Part shown: positions 26,501-37,920 of the stretch, one piece after another
Layout: each line of letters begins with the position of its first letter
Numbering within the stretch: the first letter of the stretch is position 1
Source of the DNA: Acanthochlamys bracteata
Taxonomy: Eukaryota > Streptophyta > Magnoliopsida > Pandanales > Velloziaceae
Direction of reading: 5' to 3'
Assembly: GCA_019914995.1 (NCBI GenBank)
Contig: CM034132.1
Location: forward strand, 3,660,501-3,724,500
Length of the DNA: 64,000 nt
Notes under the pieces: generated by a model
Told to the model about the DNA's origin: nothing
Seen by the model: only the letters and a program-made list of their open reading frames with translations
Database searches by the model: none
Translations under genes and position numbers: made by a program

Positions 26501-27729
26501 GATCATTGTTGATTAAGTGTTTTCGAAGGAATATCTTTAACATGGTTGAAGCTAATCATAATTCAGGAGGTTGACACAATCATGCGAGAGTTTTCGGTTA
26601 CAAATCAGTAGTTGAAAAATGCTTTTAGCAATAGAGATTAATGTTAAGATACGTTTTATTATTTATAGGAACTACTATTAATATTCTTCTATAGTATATG
26701 CGCTGTGAGAATGTCGTGAGACTTGCTATTACTGCTTCTCATCAGATCAGATTCTTCCTATATGTGAGGATTGGAACCTCCTTTTTTGTCTTGAATCTAT
26801 TGAAGAGGTAGACCCTGAAATGTGAATTTATAAGCATAATGCACTTTTGTTTGCCTCCTTTATTAGTCCTTTCAAAATAATCTCTTCTCCGTGGACTCCT
26901 CCTTAGATTGATGGTACTAAAAATTATTGCGCTTCAATAATATAGTAGTTCATTTGGATTCAATATGGCATTGCTTCAGAATCTCTCTGATAATTATTTG
27001 ATTTTTTCCTCAAATAATCTCTCTAATGATTTTGAACTTTTCATAATAAGCTCATTAACTCAATTTAATTCATGAAATTTTAAGTCATGTAAGTACCATA
27101 TAGTTGTTGCACTGTTCTTGTTACTTACTATTAGCAATGCTCATTTCTTTAACCACCCATCTCACAACAATAACAGGACAATTAGTGACTAACAATCTTA
27201 GTGGTAGAGCTAGCTTTCTATCTTACATCTTTTCTTCCCCTTCTGGCTAGCTCCTTTTTCTAGTTTGGATTTTCGTTAAACTGATGATGGATAAAGAAAT
27301 TTTTGAATGATTGGCTAAGACGACATTGTTTGAAATTTTTCATATGTTTTGACAGAGAAAAGATGTATATATAGGCTTAGTTTCTAGTTATACTCAATGC
27401 TTTTACGACATGTCTTATTTAATAGATGTAATAATTTCCATGTGAGATTTCTCAGTCAAAGGATTAGATTGTGATACGTTAGCAATGATGTTTGATTATA
27501 TAACATATAGTAATATTTATAACCAATAGAGTTTCTCCCCATGTAGTACCTGTCTGATGTTAATATTATAGGACTTTTATTTATATTAAATTACAGATAC
27601 ATATATAAGAGGAGGGCGAACTGCTGTATAAGGCGTTTATCTGCAAGGAATGATCTATGAAATGTTCATTCTTAAACCATTATGATGCATCTATATGGGC
27701 TTCTTTTAGGCAAAAAGAATCCTGTTTAA
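23564..27729. other. Intergenic, with two blocks of GTCGCA / TGCGAC motifs
   Basis: No gene was recognised. 24230-24420 contains repeated GTCGCA and GTCACAC units, and 25560-25660 contains TGCGAC and TGTGTGAC units, mainly on the opposite strand. They may be the two subterminal regions of one DNA transposon of about 1.5 kb, but no terminal repeat could be fixed. The rest is AT-rich. Confidence 0.4.
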
Positions 27730-28663
27730 GTGACACTATCAAATGTTATTAGTGAGTGGCTCATAGCTTGTGCACATCATGAAGGTAACAAGAATGATAG
27801 TTTTGTGTTTGAAAGTGAAATTGGTTGCGGAAGCATTTCTTATCGGACTGAAAGTACGCGCAACCAAACCGGTGTATTGCATGCTGAAGTTGCAAGTAAC
27901 TGTGTCAATTCAAAGAACAAGAAGTATCAGATGTTGCTACATGTTCAAATCCAAGATGCACTCTTGGAGATTCCTTAAATAGAACATCTATCAATTCAGA
28001 TAAGAAGCCTATGTTTCTATCTAGAAGGGGGAGAGATCTCCTTTGTAAGTACATGGCATGTATTGAGTTGTATACTCAGGTAGGAACATCTTTCTGATTG
28101 ACAAGGAGGACTCCATCGAGGAGTATGAGAAAGTGGCGAAGCAAAAGATACAGAAGAAGTTGCAGAAAGAGGAGAGTGCAGAATTCAACTTTCTTAACAA
28201 GCTTGATCATATTTAAAATATAGAAATTCACAGTGGCATAACAAACATGAAGAATGAGCTCATCTCTTTCTTGGTAGGTTAAATCCTAAATTCATACTTT
28301 AACTAGGACAATTTTAGATATGAGCATCATCTGCTTTGATATAGTAATGCTAATTTTTCAATATACTAGCATGTAACACCTTTATGTACTTGGTGTTTCT
28401 TGACTCACAACCTTAGTTATCGATCATATTGAAAACTGTTTCCTTGTACATGTTCCATATATAGCTAAATTTCTAGAGATGGTGATGTTTAATTTGGACA
28501 ATTAATCTAAGTAGGAGTGTTTGCGATTGTGCAGTATTTTCCAAAAGCGTCGCAACAAATGCAACTTAAAATGTTTATATTTGGTACATTCAAGAATCAT
28601 TACTCATCAAATACGATCACATTAGCAGACATCAAAGAGGTCTTTGAATGTCTTGCCACTTAG
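27730..28663 (+). pseudogene. Decayed coding remnant with splice-like borders, family not recognised
   Basis: Three pieces read like coding exons. 27730-27978 has a 82-codon open frame (VSEWLIACAHHEG). About 28085-28274 encodes a Lys/Glu-rich helical segment (EEYEKVAKQKIQKKLQKE) that ends at a good donor, TTCTTG|GTAGGT, but has a TAA inside it after KLDHI. 28535-28663 follows a GTGCAG acceptor, reads YFPKASQQMQLKMF and LADIKEVFECLAT, and stops at TAG. The in-frame stop and frame changes between the first two pieces argue for a dead copy or a fragment of a larger gene. I cannot name the family. Confidence 0.4.
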
Positions 28664-29439
28664 AAGAAACAAAGATTGGCCTAGGTTTTGTAGCCCGTCT
28701 TTAACTTAGCCTTAGTGTTACAATAGTCTGGATTATTGTATATTTTATAAACCATAACTAGGGCATGTTTCTGCCTGTGCCAACACCGTAATATGTTTAT
28801 TTTGCGATATGAATGCATTTAGATTTATACTTTACTCTAGTTTTCTTGGCTATTACATTTATATATATGCATGTTGCTTGTACATAATGTAATACATAAG
28901 GGGATATTAAGAGAAATAGAAGCTGAAGGTAGCTGGAAAAGAATAGGCTAAAAGATTTAATGTATAACTAAACTATGAATGGCAGAGGAATGGTATGAAA
29001 TGTTGTTGCTCAAGTGCACATGATCTAGATCGTGAATCTTATATTGAATGAAGCTTAGCTTCAAAATAAGGTACCCTTTCTTCATAACTCTGTATTGTTT
29101 CATTTCTTAAAAAGTTTACTTTTTGAGACATGGTTAATTGTATCCTTTGCAAGTGGGGAGAGTCATTCAGCTTAAAATCTCTAGAGTTATGCTGATTTTA
29201 TTACAGTCTATTGGTGATTGACTGCATATATGATGAGGCTAAAATCACCTACGAACTATAAAGATTTTATTCTATTTTATCTTACAAGTGCACGATTGTT
29301 GTCTACCGTATAGCATATAATAAGTTCGATCCACAAAGACTGAAGTTAGCTCTGACTCAAAACTAATCTCACAAAATATGTAATAGGATGAAGATTGTTA
29401 ATCAAACTATAAATATGTATAAAAAAGCAAATAAATTAG
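28664..29439. other. Intergenic, nothing recognised
   Basis: AT-rich sequence between the decayed coding remnant and dispersed repeat copy B. No coding or structural signal was seen. Confidence 0.4.
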
Positions 29440-30195
29440 ACAATAATATTTTTCAGAAAACAGAGATGATAAAATAACTAAAATTCTAGAGTCCACCACG
29501 GGTGTCATTTGATTGAATCTTTAAACAAGTGTGAGTTTTATTATTTACTAATGTGAAAATTTCGTACATAATATTTTAATTCAATCCTTAGGTCAGATTT
29601 CAAAATAACGATTCTAATTTTGGTCTAGTTTAGAATCACCTATCTCTAGTTTATTCTAATTTTGGTTCAGTATAGAATTAAATAAGAAATGTATTAAGAA
29701 TTGTAAAATCAGAAATCATACAATCATGTTAACATTGGTCCAGAAAATATTAGTCATAGTTATTGATCCTAAGCTCTTTTATTATATTCTGATTGATTCT
29801 CGCAAATATAATTAAACAAATAATTCAAACTTTAAACTCAATATTGATCATGTATTTAAATTTAAAGTCTAAATTTCAGTTAATAGAAAGATTAACAATT
29901 CATAATACAGTCAACAATTATTCATTACAAGAAGATTCAAAAACTCAAACAAATTCAACTAAAATTTCATCCAAAATTCTAATCAAACTATTTAGCTACT
30001 TATGTTAATATTAGACGCAACCAAATTGTATAAAAGAAATATGAGTAAGCAAATCTGTTTGGCGTATGCTCCAATTCTTCAATCATGCTTTTCTGCGTTC
30101 GTTCTGTACCACAATTTGGCCTCCGATTCTCTTCTCTATTCACTGAATTGCTCTCTTCTTTATACACCTCTCCTTCCCCTTTCAATCCCCCCTCT
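29440..30195 (-). repeat. Dispersed repeat, copy B (inverted relative to copy A at 18.7 kb)
   Basis: Read on the minus strand it gives TTTCTTTTATACAA, AAGTAGCTAAATA, GGATGAAATTTTAGT, then GATTCTAAACTAGACCA and CCCGTGGTGGACTCTAGAAT. These are in the same order as copy A. The two are clearly related but diverged, about 10 kb apart and inverted. A TATA-like GTATAAAG lies at its 5' side, as in copy A. Confidence 0.5.
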
Positions 30196-32505
30196 TTGAA
30201 TTTCAGTCGAATTCAAAAAGAATGAAAAGAAGTAAAGATTGAGAGTCTTCGGCCGAGCAGTTACGTTACGGTAGTGCAAGAATTCTTGCTTGAAAGAGTT
30301 TAATTCAGTGGGGATCAAGGATTCTAAGAATTTATGCCACTACTGAACTCTTGTAATGCTTGGATCAAAGAAGTATTTAAGTTGATCACCACAACAGTTA
30401 AGGACGCGTTTCAAACGCCCGTAACTTTATTTTCTTCCGCCAGTTTTTTAGTTGCGAACAATTTATATGTTTCAATTACATAAAAACTCAGAACTTCATT
30501 TCCACATGCGGAACTAAGTTTCAACTTTCTTATTTGCACACTTTCCAATACGATTATATCCTTTAATTTTTAACACATTTCTAAAAACTATTGAAACATA
30601 AATACTGAACTCTAGTTCTATTTTATTTTTAAAAAAATTTTACTTTTTTACTTTTGACTTTCACGAAACTCCGGTACGAGCATTTGAAACACGCCCTAAA
30701 TGTAGATGGATTAAAGAAGGATCCCATGCTGCTGGATGAAGAGAGGTTTTTTTTTTTTTTGGTTTCTGTTTTCCGCCACTCCTTCAAAGAGCATGTAAGA
30801 AGACTAATCGATTTAATCTTCTCAATTAACTTGATCTAGCTTGTGTTGGATCAATTGAAATGGGCTGAGGAAACAGCCCACTAAGTTGATCTATTTTGTT
30901 TCTCATCTTTCTTCTTTTCTTACTTTGATTTTTTGAACTTCTACCTAGCATTCACGACAGATAAAATTAATATATTCATTAAAATTCACATTTAAAATAT
31001 ATCAAAATTATTATAGAAGTATGTATAATAATACATTTATCAATATAGTAATTATCTGATAACTACAGTCTGCCAATCTAATTTGTTTGTTATGAAGTTC
31101 AGGTCTTAATAGCCAAACTAAAGTACGTCACCTACATAACAGGACAACTAGAATGTAGAGAGTGATTTTTGAAATGTAATATTTAAAACAAAAAGTATTT
31201 TTCGAATTTTAAATAAAAATATTTTTTATAATTTTAAATAATAAGTTCGATCTTTTTAGCTAAAAATAATAATAAATTAAAAAAATATTCTGTATTTTTT
31301 AATATTTTAAATTTTTTATAAAATATTGTAAAAATTGATAACTATAAAATAAGAAATTATAATGAAAAAAAATTTATAAGCAATATTAAATATGCATTTA
31401 TTGTTCCATTATGAAAGCTGTCTTTAGATAATGTACTCTTAAACATGGTAGGAACTATGCAACGGCCCACTTTTGGTTGAGCTTCACGTGGTAGTCTCAA
31501 TCTGCTTGTCTGCTGGAAGTCATGTTACTAGTGTTAACATGTGTTTGTTTTCTTGAGCAATATTATAACAAGGAGTAGGTTCCTGAAGTCATGCAGCGGT
31601 TTAGTTTTGCATCAGTCGCGAAAATACACTTTTTATAATCTTCTTTGAACAATGCTTGCAGCTGAATTCCATCAATCTAGTAAGTAACAGAGTTTTATAC
31701 ATTGATGTAAGAACGGTGATTTTAGAGAGAGGATCTGAGAACTAAACACTAAGCTTTTCTCATGTTTCTCTACTATGACAATATGGAGAAGATGCAGTTA
31801 AATTTCTAAGTATTTTCTTTATTTAGTTATCCCTTTACGGAAAAGATTGCCATGGCTCATCTACCGATTATAGCAGTTAATAAATTTGTTTGCCAGGGCT
31901 TGACCTACGCCCGATTTAGTTATTCCAGCGATCTAACTGCTTCTCCTTCACTTATTATAACATGTAATAAATTGGGACTGTGACCCTATCGTGATTGCTG
32001 GGGTAGGGCCACGGTTTTCTCCAAAGCACAAATCTTGAACGATTGAATGGTGATTGTGTTTATTTACTCTATACCTGCTAACAATTTGTCTCCTTAGCAG
32101 CATAGATTGTGGTCGCAGTTCCAGATAGAGAAGTTCACACTGGTACTAATCTTCTCGACTTCCGAGTGCTGGTCATTGTTTGTTTTGAGAAAATTTCCAA
32201 TTGTTTTGTTACTGGTCCTTCTGTTCATTGGAAAATCATCAACCTCTTTATATGGGACAAAGATCGATTTTACTTCTGGCTCATGAGTTGTTGCATCATT
32301 GTTTGTTATATTATAAGTCGAGAACGTTTTAAAAGTAGCTTTTGAGTTTTGAGATGCTTATATATGGTGACGCCAGTGACGATTACATCTTAACAGAGAG
32401 GGCAGATGTTGTAAGCTAGCAGCAAACTTTCATCAAGGTACCACATCACGTGCCCTTCACATGATGTAAGGGCGCAACATAAATTTGACACCAATTCTTC
32501 ATCAC
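30196..32505. other. Intergenic upstream of the MGN-type gene
   Basis: It contains an AT-rich block at about 31155-31380 of MITE-like composition and otherwise no supported gene. The last 60 bp form the promoter of the gene at 32587. Confidence 0.4.
32447..32452. promoter_or_regulatory. G-box upstream of the MGN-type gene
   Basis: A palindromic CACGTG in the context ATCACGTGCC, 54 bp before the TATA box. G-boxes bind bHLH/bZIP factors in light, ABA and stress responses. The location fits a functional site, but use is inferred. Confidence 0.5.
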
Positions 32506-32513
32506 TATAAAAG
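32506..32513 (+). promoter_or_regulatory. TATA box of the MGN-type gene
   Basis: TATAAAAG, 74 bp upstream of the ATG, in the context CACTATAAAAGG. It gives a predicted leader of about 45 nt. Confidence 0.65.
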
Positions 32514-32586
32514 GTAAAGCAATATATCTATCTACTGGTTAAATTATCATTCTCAACTCACACATTCCACTTTAGTTTGTCAATAC

Positions 32587-32892
32587 ATGGGCAACTGCAT
32601 GGAGACTTGTGTTCCCAGAAAGATAGATCAGAGACAAATTGGAGAAGAAGAAGAAGAAGAAGACGAAGAAGAGAGAGTTGATCACGAAGTGAAGGATAGT
32701 GGTTTCCAAGTTAAGATCTTGCTGACAAGAAGAGAGCTGGAGGATTTGGTTCTTCAGCTGAAACAGAAAGGAGACACAAGGTTAGAAGATGTTTTGGTGG
32801 AGATTGTAATTCAGAGGAGATCACAAGAAACGGTTGTACATAACAAGTGGAGACCAGGTCTAGAAAGCATAATGGAGATCCCTGAAATTTAA
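32587..32892 (+). CDS. Small N-myristoylation-type protein of the plant PADRE/DUF4228-like family
   Basis: A 101-aa single-exon protein. The N-terminus MGNCMETC has Gly2 and Cys4, the usual context for N-myristoylation with palmitoylation at a nearby Cys, so it is probably membrane-tethered. Residues about 21-30 are a run of Glu/Asp. The rest is the family core: VKILLTRRELEDLVLQL (about 42-58), a Lys/Arg-rich helix, and the C-terminal W-x-P-x-LESI motif (WRPGLESIMEI). Such genes are often pathogen- or stress-responsive in plants; the biochemical role is unknown. The upstream TATA box and G-box support an active gene. A broken relative lies at 44406-44792 on the other strand. Confidence 0.8.
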   Translation: MGNCMETCVPRKIDQRQIGEEEEEEDEEERVDHEVKDSGFQVKILLTRRELEDLVLQLKQKGDTRLEDVLVEIVIQRRSQETVVHNKWRPGLESIMEIPEI

Positions 32893-33708
32893 GTTTTTGA
32901 AGAAGAATCATGATTGCAGCCAGGTTTTAGTATTTTGAAGAAGAATCATAATCGGATTTTCTGTTATACATGTATCCCCTGGTAGTGCATGCTAATTTGA
33001 GACGCATAGAACGGAAGTAAATCTCTCTTTTTCCTCAAATATGGATTTGAACTTTGAAGTTACGGACATTTGTATGAATAGCATTTAGCCTCTGATTGAC
33101 GAAGGATATGATTGAAACTTGTCAATGCCTTGTAACAGATCAATCAATTAGAAAAGCTTCTTAGTATGAGAGTGAAGTTTCTCTAAAGATTTATATTTTC
33201 TTTTCGTTTCTTTTCTTTTCTTTTCTTTTTGTTACAAAAGATATGAGAAATTTACAACGAGAGCATTCAATAATTAGGCATGGCACTCATCTATCTAACA
33301 AGTAACTCATGCTAGGTTTATTGGATCTTTCAGCTAGAAGGCTTAGGGCTGGTGGAGCAATAATTAAATACAGTTACAGTAATTAGAAGTCGTAATCATT
33401 ACTACTTACAACGTTAGAAGCTAAAGAGGGTAAAATGCATATAGTTAACTTAAATAACTAACATAACTTGCTAGATCAATTTTTTTAGATGTTAGTGAAG
33501 TTGGGCAAATAACCTCATGGAAGATATTTATGAACTAGTGGGCATTAATTTGGTTTAAGGCCCAACATTTTCTTTGAAATGTCCAGTTCCATTGTAAAAA
33601 GATTAGTTTTATTCACAGTCCTTCACCAAGAGACAATTTCTGGGAGCCTCATAGGCAATAGCAACTACAATAACACATTTTGTCTTAAAAGTAGACATGA
33701 AATTTTAA
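32893..33708. other. Intergenic between the MGN-type gene and the LOB gene
   Basis: It contains a pyrimidine tract of TTTTC units at about 33195-33230. The two genes converge here, so both 3' UTRs probably occupy parts of it. Nothing else was seen. Confidence 0.5.
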
Positions 33709-34365
33709 TCAGAAAGGTTTCATCATTTCAAGTTGATCACAGCACTGATCAGCATCTCTCTGCTGGTTGGTCTGAGACAGACCGATGGCAGCGTGCCTGT
33801 TCTTCATTCTAGTAGGTAACCCAGCTGCTAAGTAATTATGGCCAGGTTCCACAATTAGATTCCCATTGTGGTGCAGATAACTAATGAACCCTTCTCCGGA
33901 CAACGGTGTCTGCACCTGCGTACCGGTGAAGTGCAACACTCTGTTCCCATTGTTCTGTATCATCATGTTGTTTAAGCTTAAACTTGCTAGTGAGCCACAG
34001 CGGGCGCAAAGCAACCTTTCTCTTCTGAGCCGCTGGTTCTCGATCACCAGCTGCAGGTACTCACCGTACGGCCCAAGCACTGGGTCACGCTGCCTGCACT
34101 GTGCTTCCCACACAAGAGAATCAACGGCGCGGAGCCTGTTCAGGTGATTGCCACCGGGGACTTTCTTCAGCATCTTCGAAACGTTGCTGACGCCGAAAAC
34201 GCTGTGTACTGCTTTGAACTGCAAGACTTTTGTTGCAGGGAAGTAAGGGGCCAAGTCGCACGATGGCGTGCACTTCTTCCTTTGGTGCTTGCACGATGCG
34301 CACGCCGGAGGACCGCCTCCTCCTCCTCCTCCGTGCCCATTGCCTTCGCCATTAATGCTCTCCAT
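33709..34365 (-). CDS. LOB-domain (LBD/AS2-like) transcription factor
   Basis: A plant-specific DNA-binding regulator acting in the nucleus. The 218-aa protein opens with a Gly-rich stretch (residues 6-18). The LOB domain follows: the zinc-binding C-block C22-x2-C25-x6-C32-x3-C36, then LAPYFPATKVLQFKAVHSVFG and the GAS-block core FGVSNVSKMLKKV. After that come the invariant DSLVWEAQCRQRDPVLGPYG and a helical segment (LVIENQRLRRERL). The C-terminal third is variable and Asn-rich. No intron is needed, although many family members have one. The start is chosen because the C-block follows the usual short N-terminal extension. Which LBD number it matches cannot be decided here. Confidence 0.93.
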   Translation of the reverse strand: MESINGEGNGHGGGGGGGPPACASCKHQRKKCTPSCDLAPYFPATKVLQFKAVHSVFGVSNVSKMLKKVPGGNHLNRLRAVDSLVWEAQCRQRDPVLGPYGEYLQLVIENQRLRRERLLCARCGSLASLSLNNMMIQNNGNRVLHFTGTQVQTPLSGEGFISYLHHNGNLIVEPGHNYLAAGLPTRMKNRHAAIGLSQTNQQRDADQCCDQLEMMKPF

Positions 34366-36973
34366 ATATAATTAAAAGACTTGAATTAACTGATCATGAT
34401 ATATAGTTAATTAAGGTTTGAGTAGGAAGAGATTACAGTTGAGAGAGTTAGCTGCCTGAAGTGACGAACTTCAAAGTTAATTTATATGGGGTTACAGGGA
34501 AAAAGAGCGTGGAAGGTGGCGAAGAGATCGTTGGAAGGGTTTCGTAGGTAGATCACAGGAAGATTAACTTTCAGGTAAATAACAAGAACTCAAGATTGAA
34601 GAAGAAAGTTAAGTAACTCTTATGTATCGTTTGTTTGTTGTTTATTCAAGCACGTGGGGCAGAAGGGTTAAATTAATTGCTTAAATATCTGACTCTTGTT
34701 TTATGCCAGAGTGGTAATGTAAATTCTCAGCTTGATACAGATATCAAACGTAACAAATTAGCTTTTAGAAACTTATAAATCCCCCATTTTTGTTTGTTTG
34801 GATGTTTTCATTTTTCCGAGTAGTTGCAATCTATAACAATAACCATTAAGTATTAAAACATTTTTTAAATTCCGAAGGAAAGCTGGAAACTGCGAATCAA
34901 AGTGCAATATATTTTGCTTTAGCAAAAAAATTATAAGGAAAACAATCTAGATGATATACAGAAGATTTACTTCGTCTGTGCATGAGCTCAAAATGTTTAA
35001 TATAGTTGCTATATGCAGGGGTAATCTACTACAACTAGCTCGGGCTTTTCTTTTTAGTCAACATATGCAGAACGGGCTAACATATCATTAATTCGCAATA
35101 CAGTTGAGCTAAAACGCTCAAAAACATAAACTAGTTCACAATCTTTCAACGACATGCTTCATAAAACTAAACTACAACTGTGTTCAAACAAACAGCCCAG
35201 CTGCTCGCCTTGTTTTTTCACCTTTTCTCAGCTTGTTTATACAAAATGAGCGAAACACAAATTCAATGTAAAATCTATAAAACGCATGACCTCGTTTTCT
35301 GAGACTGAAAATTCAAAATAAAAAGAAAAAGAAAAACCAAACAATACGTACTACAGAAAGACCTAAACTAATTGATCCGGAACAATAGTTTGGTTGCCTG
35401 TTCAATCTTGCATTCAATTTCATAGTCCATAGATCTCTATCACAATTGTTCTTCTAATTTAATATTCAAGGGTTTGCTTCCTAATTAACGAATAAGAGGG
35501 TCCTAAACAAATTCTCCTAAAATGTGGTCTATAGAGGAAAACTAATTAAAACATTTTATCTTCTCAGATTGGTGAAATATCCTATTGAACTATGTATTTT
35601 GACAAAGCGGACGTTTGGCATATAATGTTTTTCAAGTACGTATCATTCTGAATAAGTTTTCATCATTTTCGATAAATATTCAACAGTATTTTATAGAATT
35701 TCAACTTAATTGGAATACGAATTTTAACTTTAATAGATGAAATCTATTTTCACCAAACTCTACTTACTAAAATTTATCTTTATAAAACTCATTTTTGTGA
35801 AAATCAACTTTATACATGATTGTTAAAATTTTGATTTAAATCTTTACGATCTTATTTCACCAAAACAATTCTATTTACCCTATTATCGCAAAATGTGTAG
35901 GATCACTCCAGAATCACGATCTTGATTGTGAAACCAGTAAAATCATGATCCTGTATGCAATCATACGATTTCTGTTATGGAGAGCTATTTTGTAATTAAC
36001 CAAACCTGAGGGAGTTTTTTTGAAAAAATTGCATACATAATCGCTTGGCCGCACGTGATAGAAATCCTTAAGTTTCTTCCGATCAACGCCGCATCTTCCT
36101 CTTCTAATCAACACCGATCGTCATAATTCTTTATTGAGATACGTTCAAAATTTTGCTCTTTCTCATCTCTTAGTCTCTCTCCTTCATGTTATGAACGGCC
36201 AAATGGGTGCTGCTATGCTCAGATTTTTTTTTTCTCTTTTGATAGATTAGAGAATGGAGATGAATAGTTTGAAAATTTTCGCTGATGATTGTTATTGCTC
36301 TATTGGTGGATTGAAGATAAATTGATTGAACATTTTTCTCTATTGATTTTTATTTCTTTGTTGATCGGTTGAGAAAATATTATTTGAAAAGAAATTTCTT
36401 TGTTAATTTTTATTTCTTTATTGATCGTTCGATCGATTTTTATTTCTCTACAAGTAAGGAGAAATAATTGATAGTAGCTAGTAGGAGTAATTGTAGATGA
36501 ATTGTTGTTACGACAGTACCCAGTAGATTGGGTAGTAGGACAGTAGCAAGTAGAAAACAATTGCTTCGATGAGAAGATATGGATTACGTTGGGTAGGACA
36601 GTAGCAGTAGGAAAAAAATTGTTGTTACTTATTAGTTATTATGACTCATGAGTTAGGATAGTAGGTAGCACTTGCCAATTAGCACCCAGTAGTATTTTTA
36701 CTTGTTTTTTTTTTTAGTCACAATAGCCAGTATATTAGGTAGGACAGTAACCAATAGAAAAAAATAGCTTGGTTGAGAAAATGAAAATTAAACTAGATAT
36801 ACTTAGGTAGGACAGTAGACAGTTGAAAAAAATTGTTTCAAAAATTTATTGTTATGAATTATGACTTAGGATAGTAGCCAACATTGTTTTACTTATTTTT
36901 CTTCGAGGAGTTATGATTTATGTAGTTGTGTGCAATATGCCAATATATATATCAAGATTGATATGGTTCTAAT
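34366..36973. other. Spacer upstream of LOB gene and hAT relic, with imperfect short repeats
   Basis: 34366 to about 34600 is the LOB promoter side. From about 36310 to 36440 the unit TTGATCGG/TTTTTATTTCTTT recurs. From about 36530 to 36890 a unit close to GGTAGGACAGTAG occurs about six times (for example at 36590, 36737 and 36805). These probably belong to the subterminal or leader part of the hAT element whose gene begins just downstream. Confidence 0.4.
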
Positions 36974-37615
36974 TTGTTAGTTACAGTTTTTAATATATAT
37001 GTTAAGATGTTTGCATCTGGTTCTGAAAAAAATAAGAAAAAATATACTTTTAAAAATAGGTCTGATATAGGTTGGGAACATGCTATAAATATAGATAATA
37101 ATCCTAAAAAAATGAAGTGCAAGTATTGTTGGAAGGTTTTTAGTGGGAGAATTTTCGTTTCAAACATCACTTAGTTTATACACATAAGAATGTTGAACCA
37201 TGTAAACAAATTTCTGAAGAAGTTAGACTAAAACTTTTAGAGCTCTTAGCAATAATTCAAGAAGTTTCAGACAAGAAGAAAAGAAAAATACTTGGTGAGG
37301 GAGGTGAATCTGAAGATGAGAGAATACAAAAGAAAAGGAAGTGAAGTGCACGTTTGGAAAGAAGTCTCCTAGGTTTGAAAATACACAGATAAATATTAAT
37401 TATTTGATGAAATAGAGTTGAGGAAGACTGTCGTTAACAAATACCTCATTTTTTTACACAACTGTAATTCTTTTTAATTGTGTAAAAATTTTAAATTTTA
37501 AAAATGCTTGAGTTGGTTGGTAGGTATGGTGTTGGACTTAAGCCTCCTCCTTATCATAAAATTAGGAAAACTTATTTGAAAAAAGAAATAGGTCCACTAT
37601 TACAAAAATAGCTTC

Positions 37616-37920
37616 ACCGATTGTAAAATATCGACTAAAAAAATAAAATTGATAAAATACCGACCGAAAATAATCTAATCGGTAAATTTTTTAAATTACC
37701 GACCGACAATATAGTCAGTCGGTAAATCTATCAAATATCGACAAAAAATTTTTTAATTAGTAAATTTATCGACTAAAATTTTATCAGTAGTTAATTTACC
37801 GATTGAATTTATTTATAATCAGTAATTTTACCAATTACAATCTTTTTCTGTTGGTAGAGTATTAATTAAAATTTTATCAATAGATAATTTACCGACCGAA
37901 CTTATTAGTCGGTAAATTTT
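37616..37920. repeat. Left subterminal array of the CACTA element
   Basis: At least eight copies of TACCGAC / GTCGGTAA and decayed variants in both orientations, including the palindromic pairing ACCGACCGAC ... GTCAGTCGGT. In En/Spm such arrays bind the TNPA protein. Confidence 0.75.

Noticed and set aside
32109..32345. 78-codon plus-strand frame with hydrophobic tail
   Set aside because: No family similarity, and the composition looks like non-coding AT-rich DNA.
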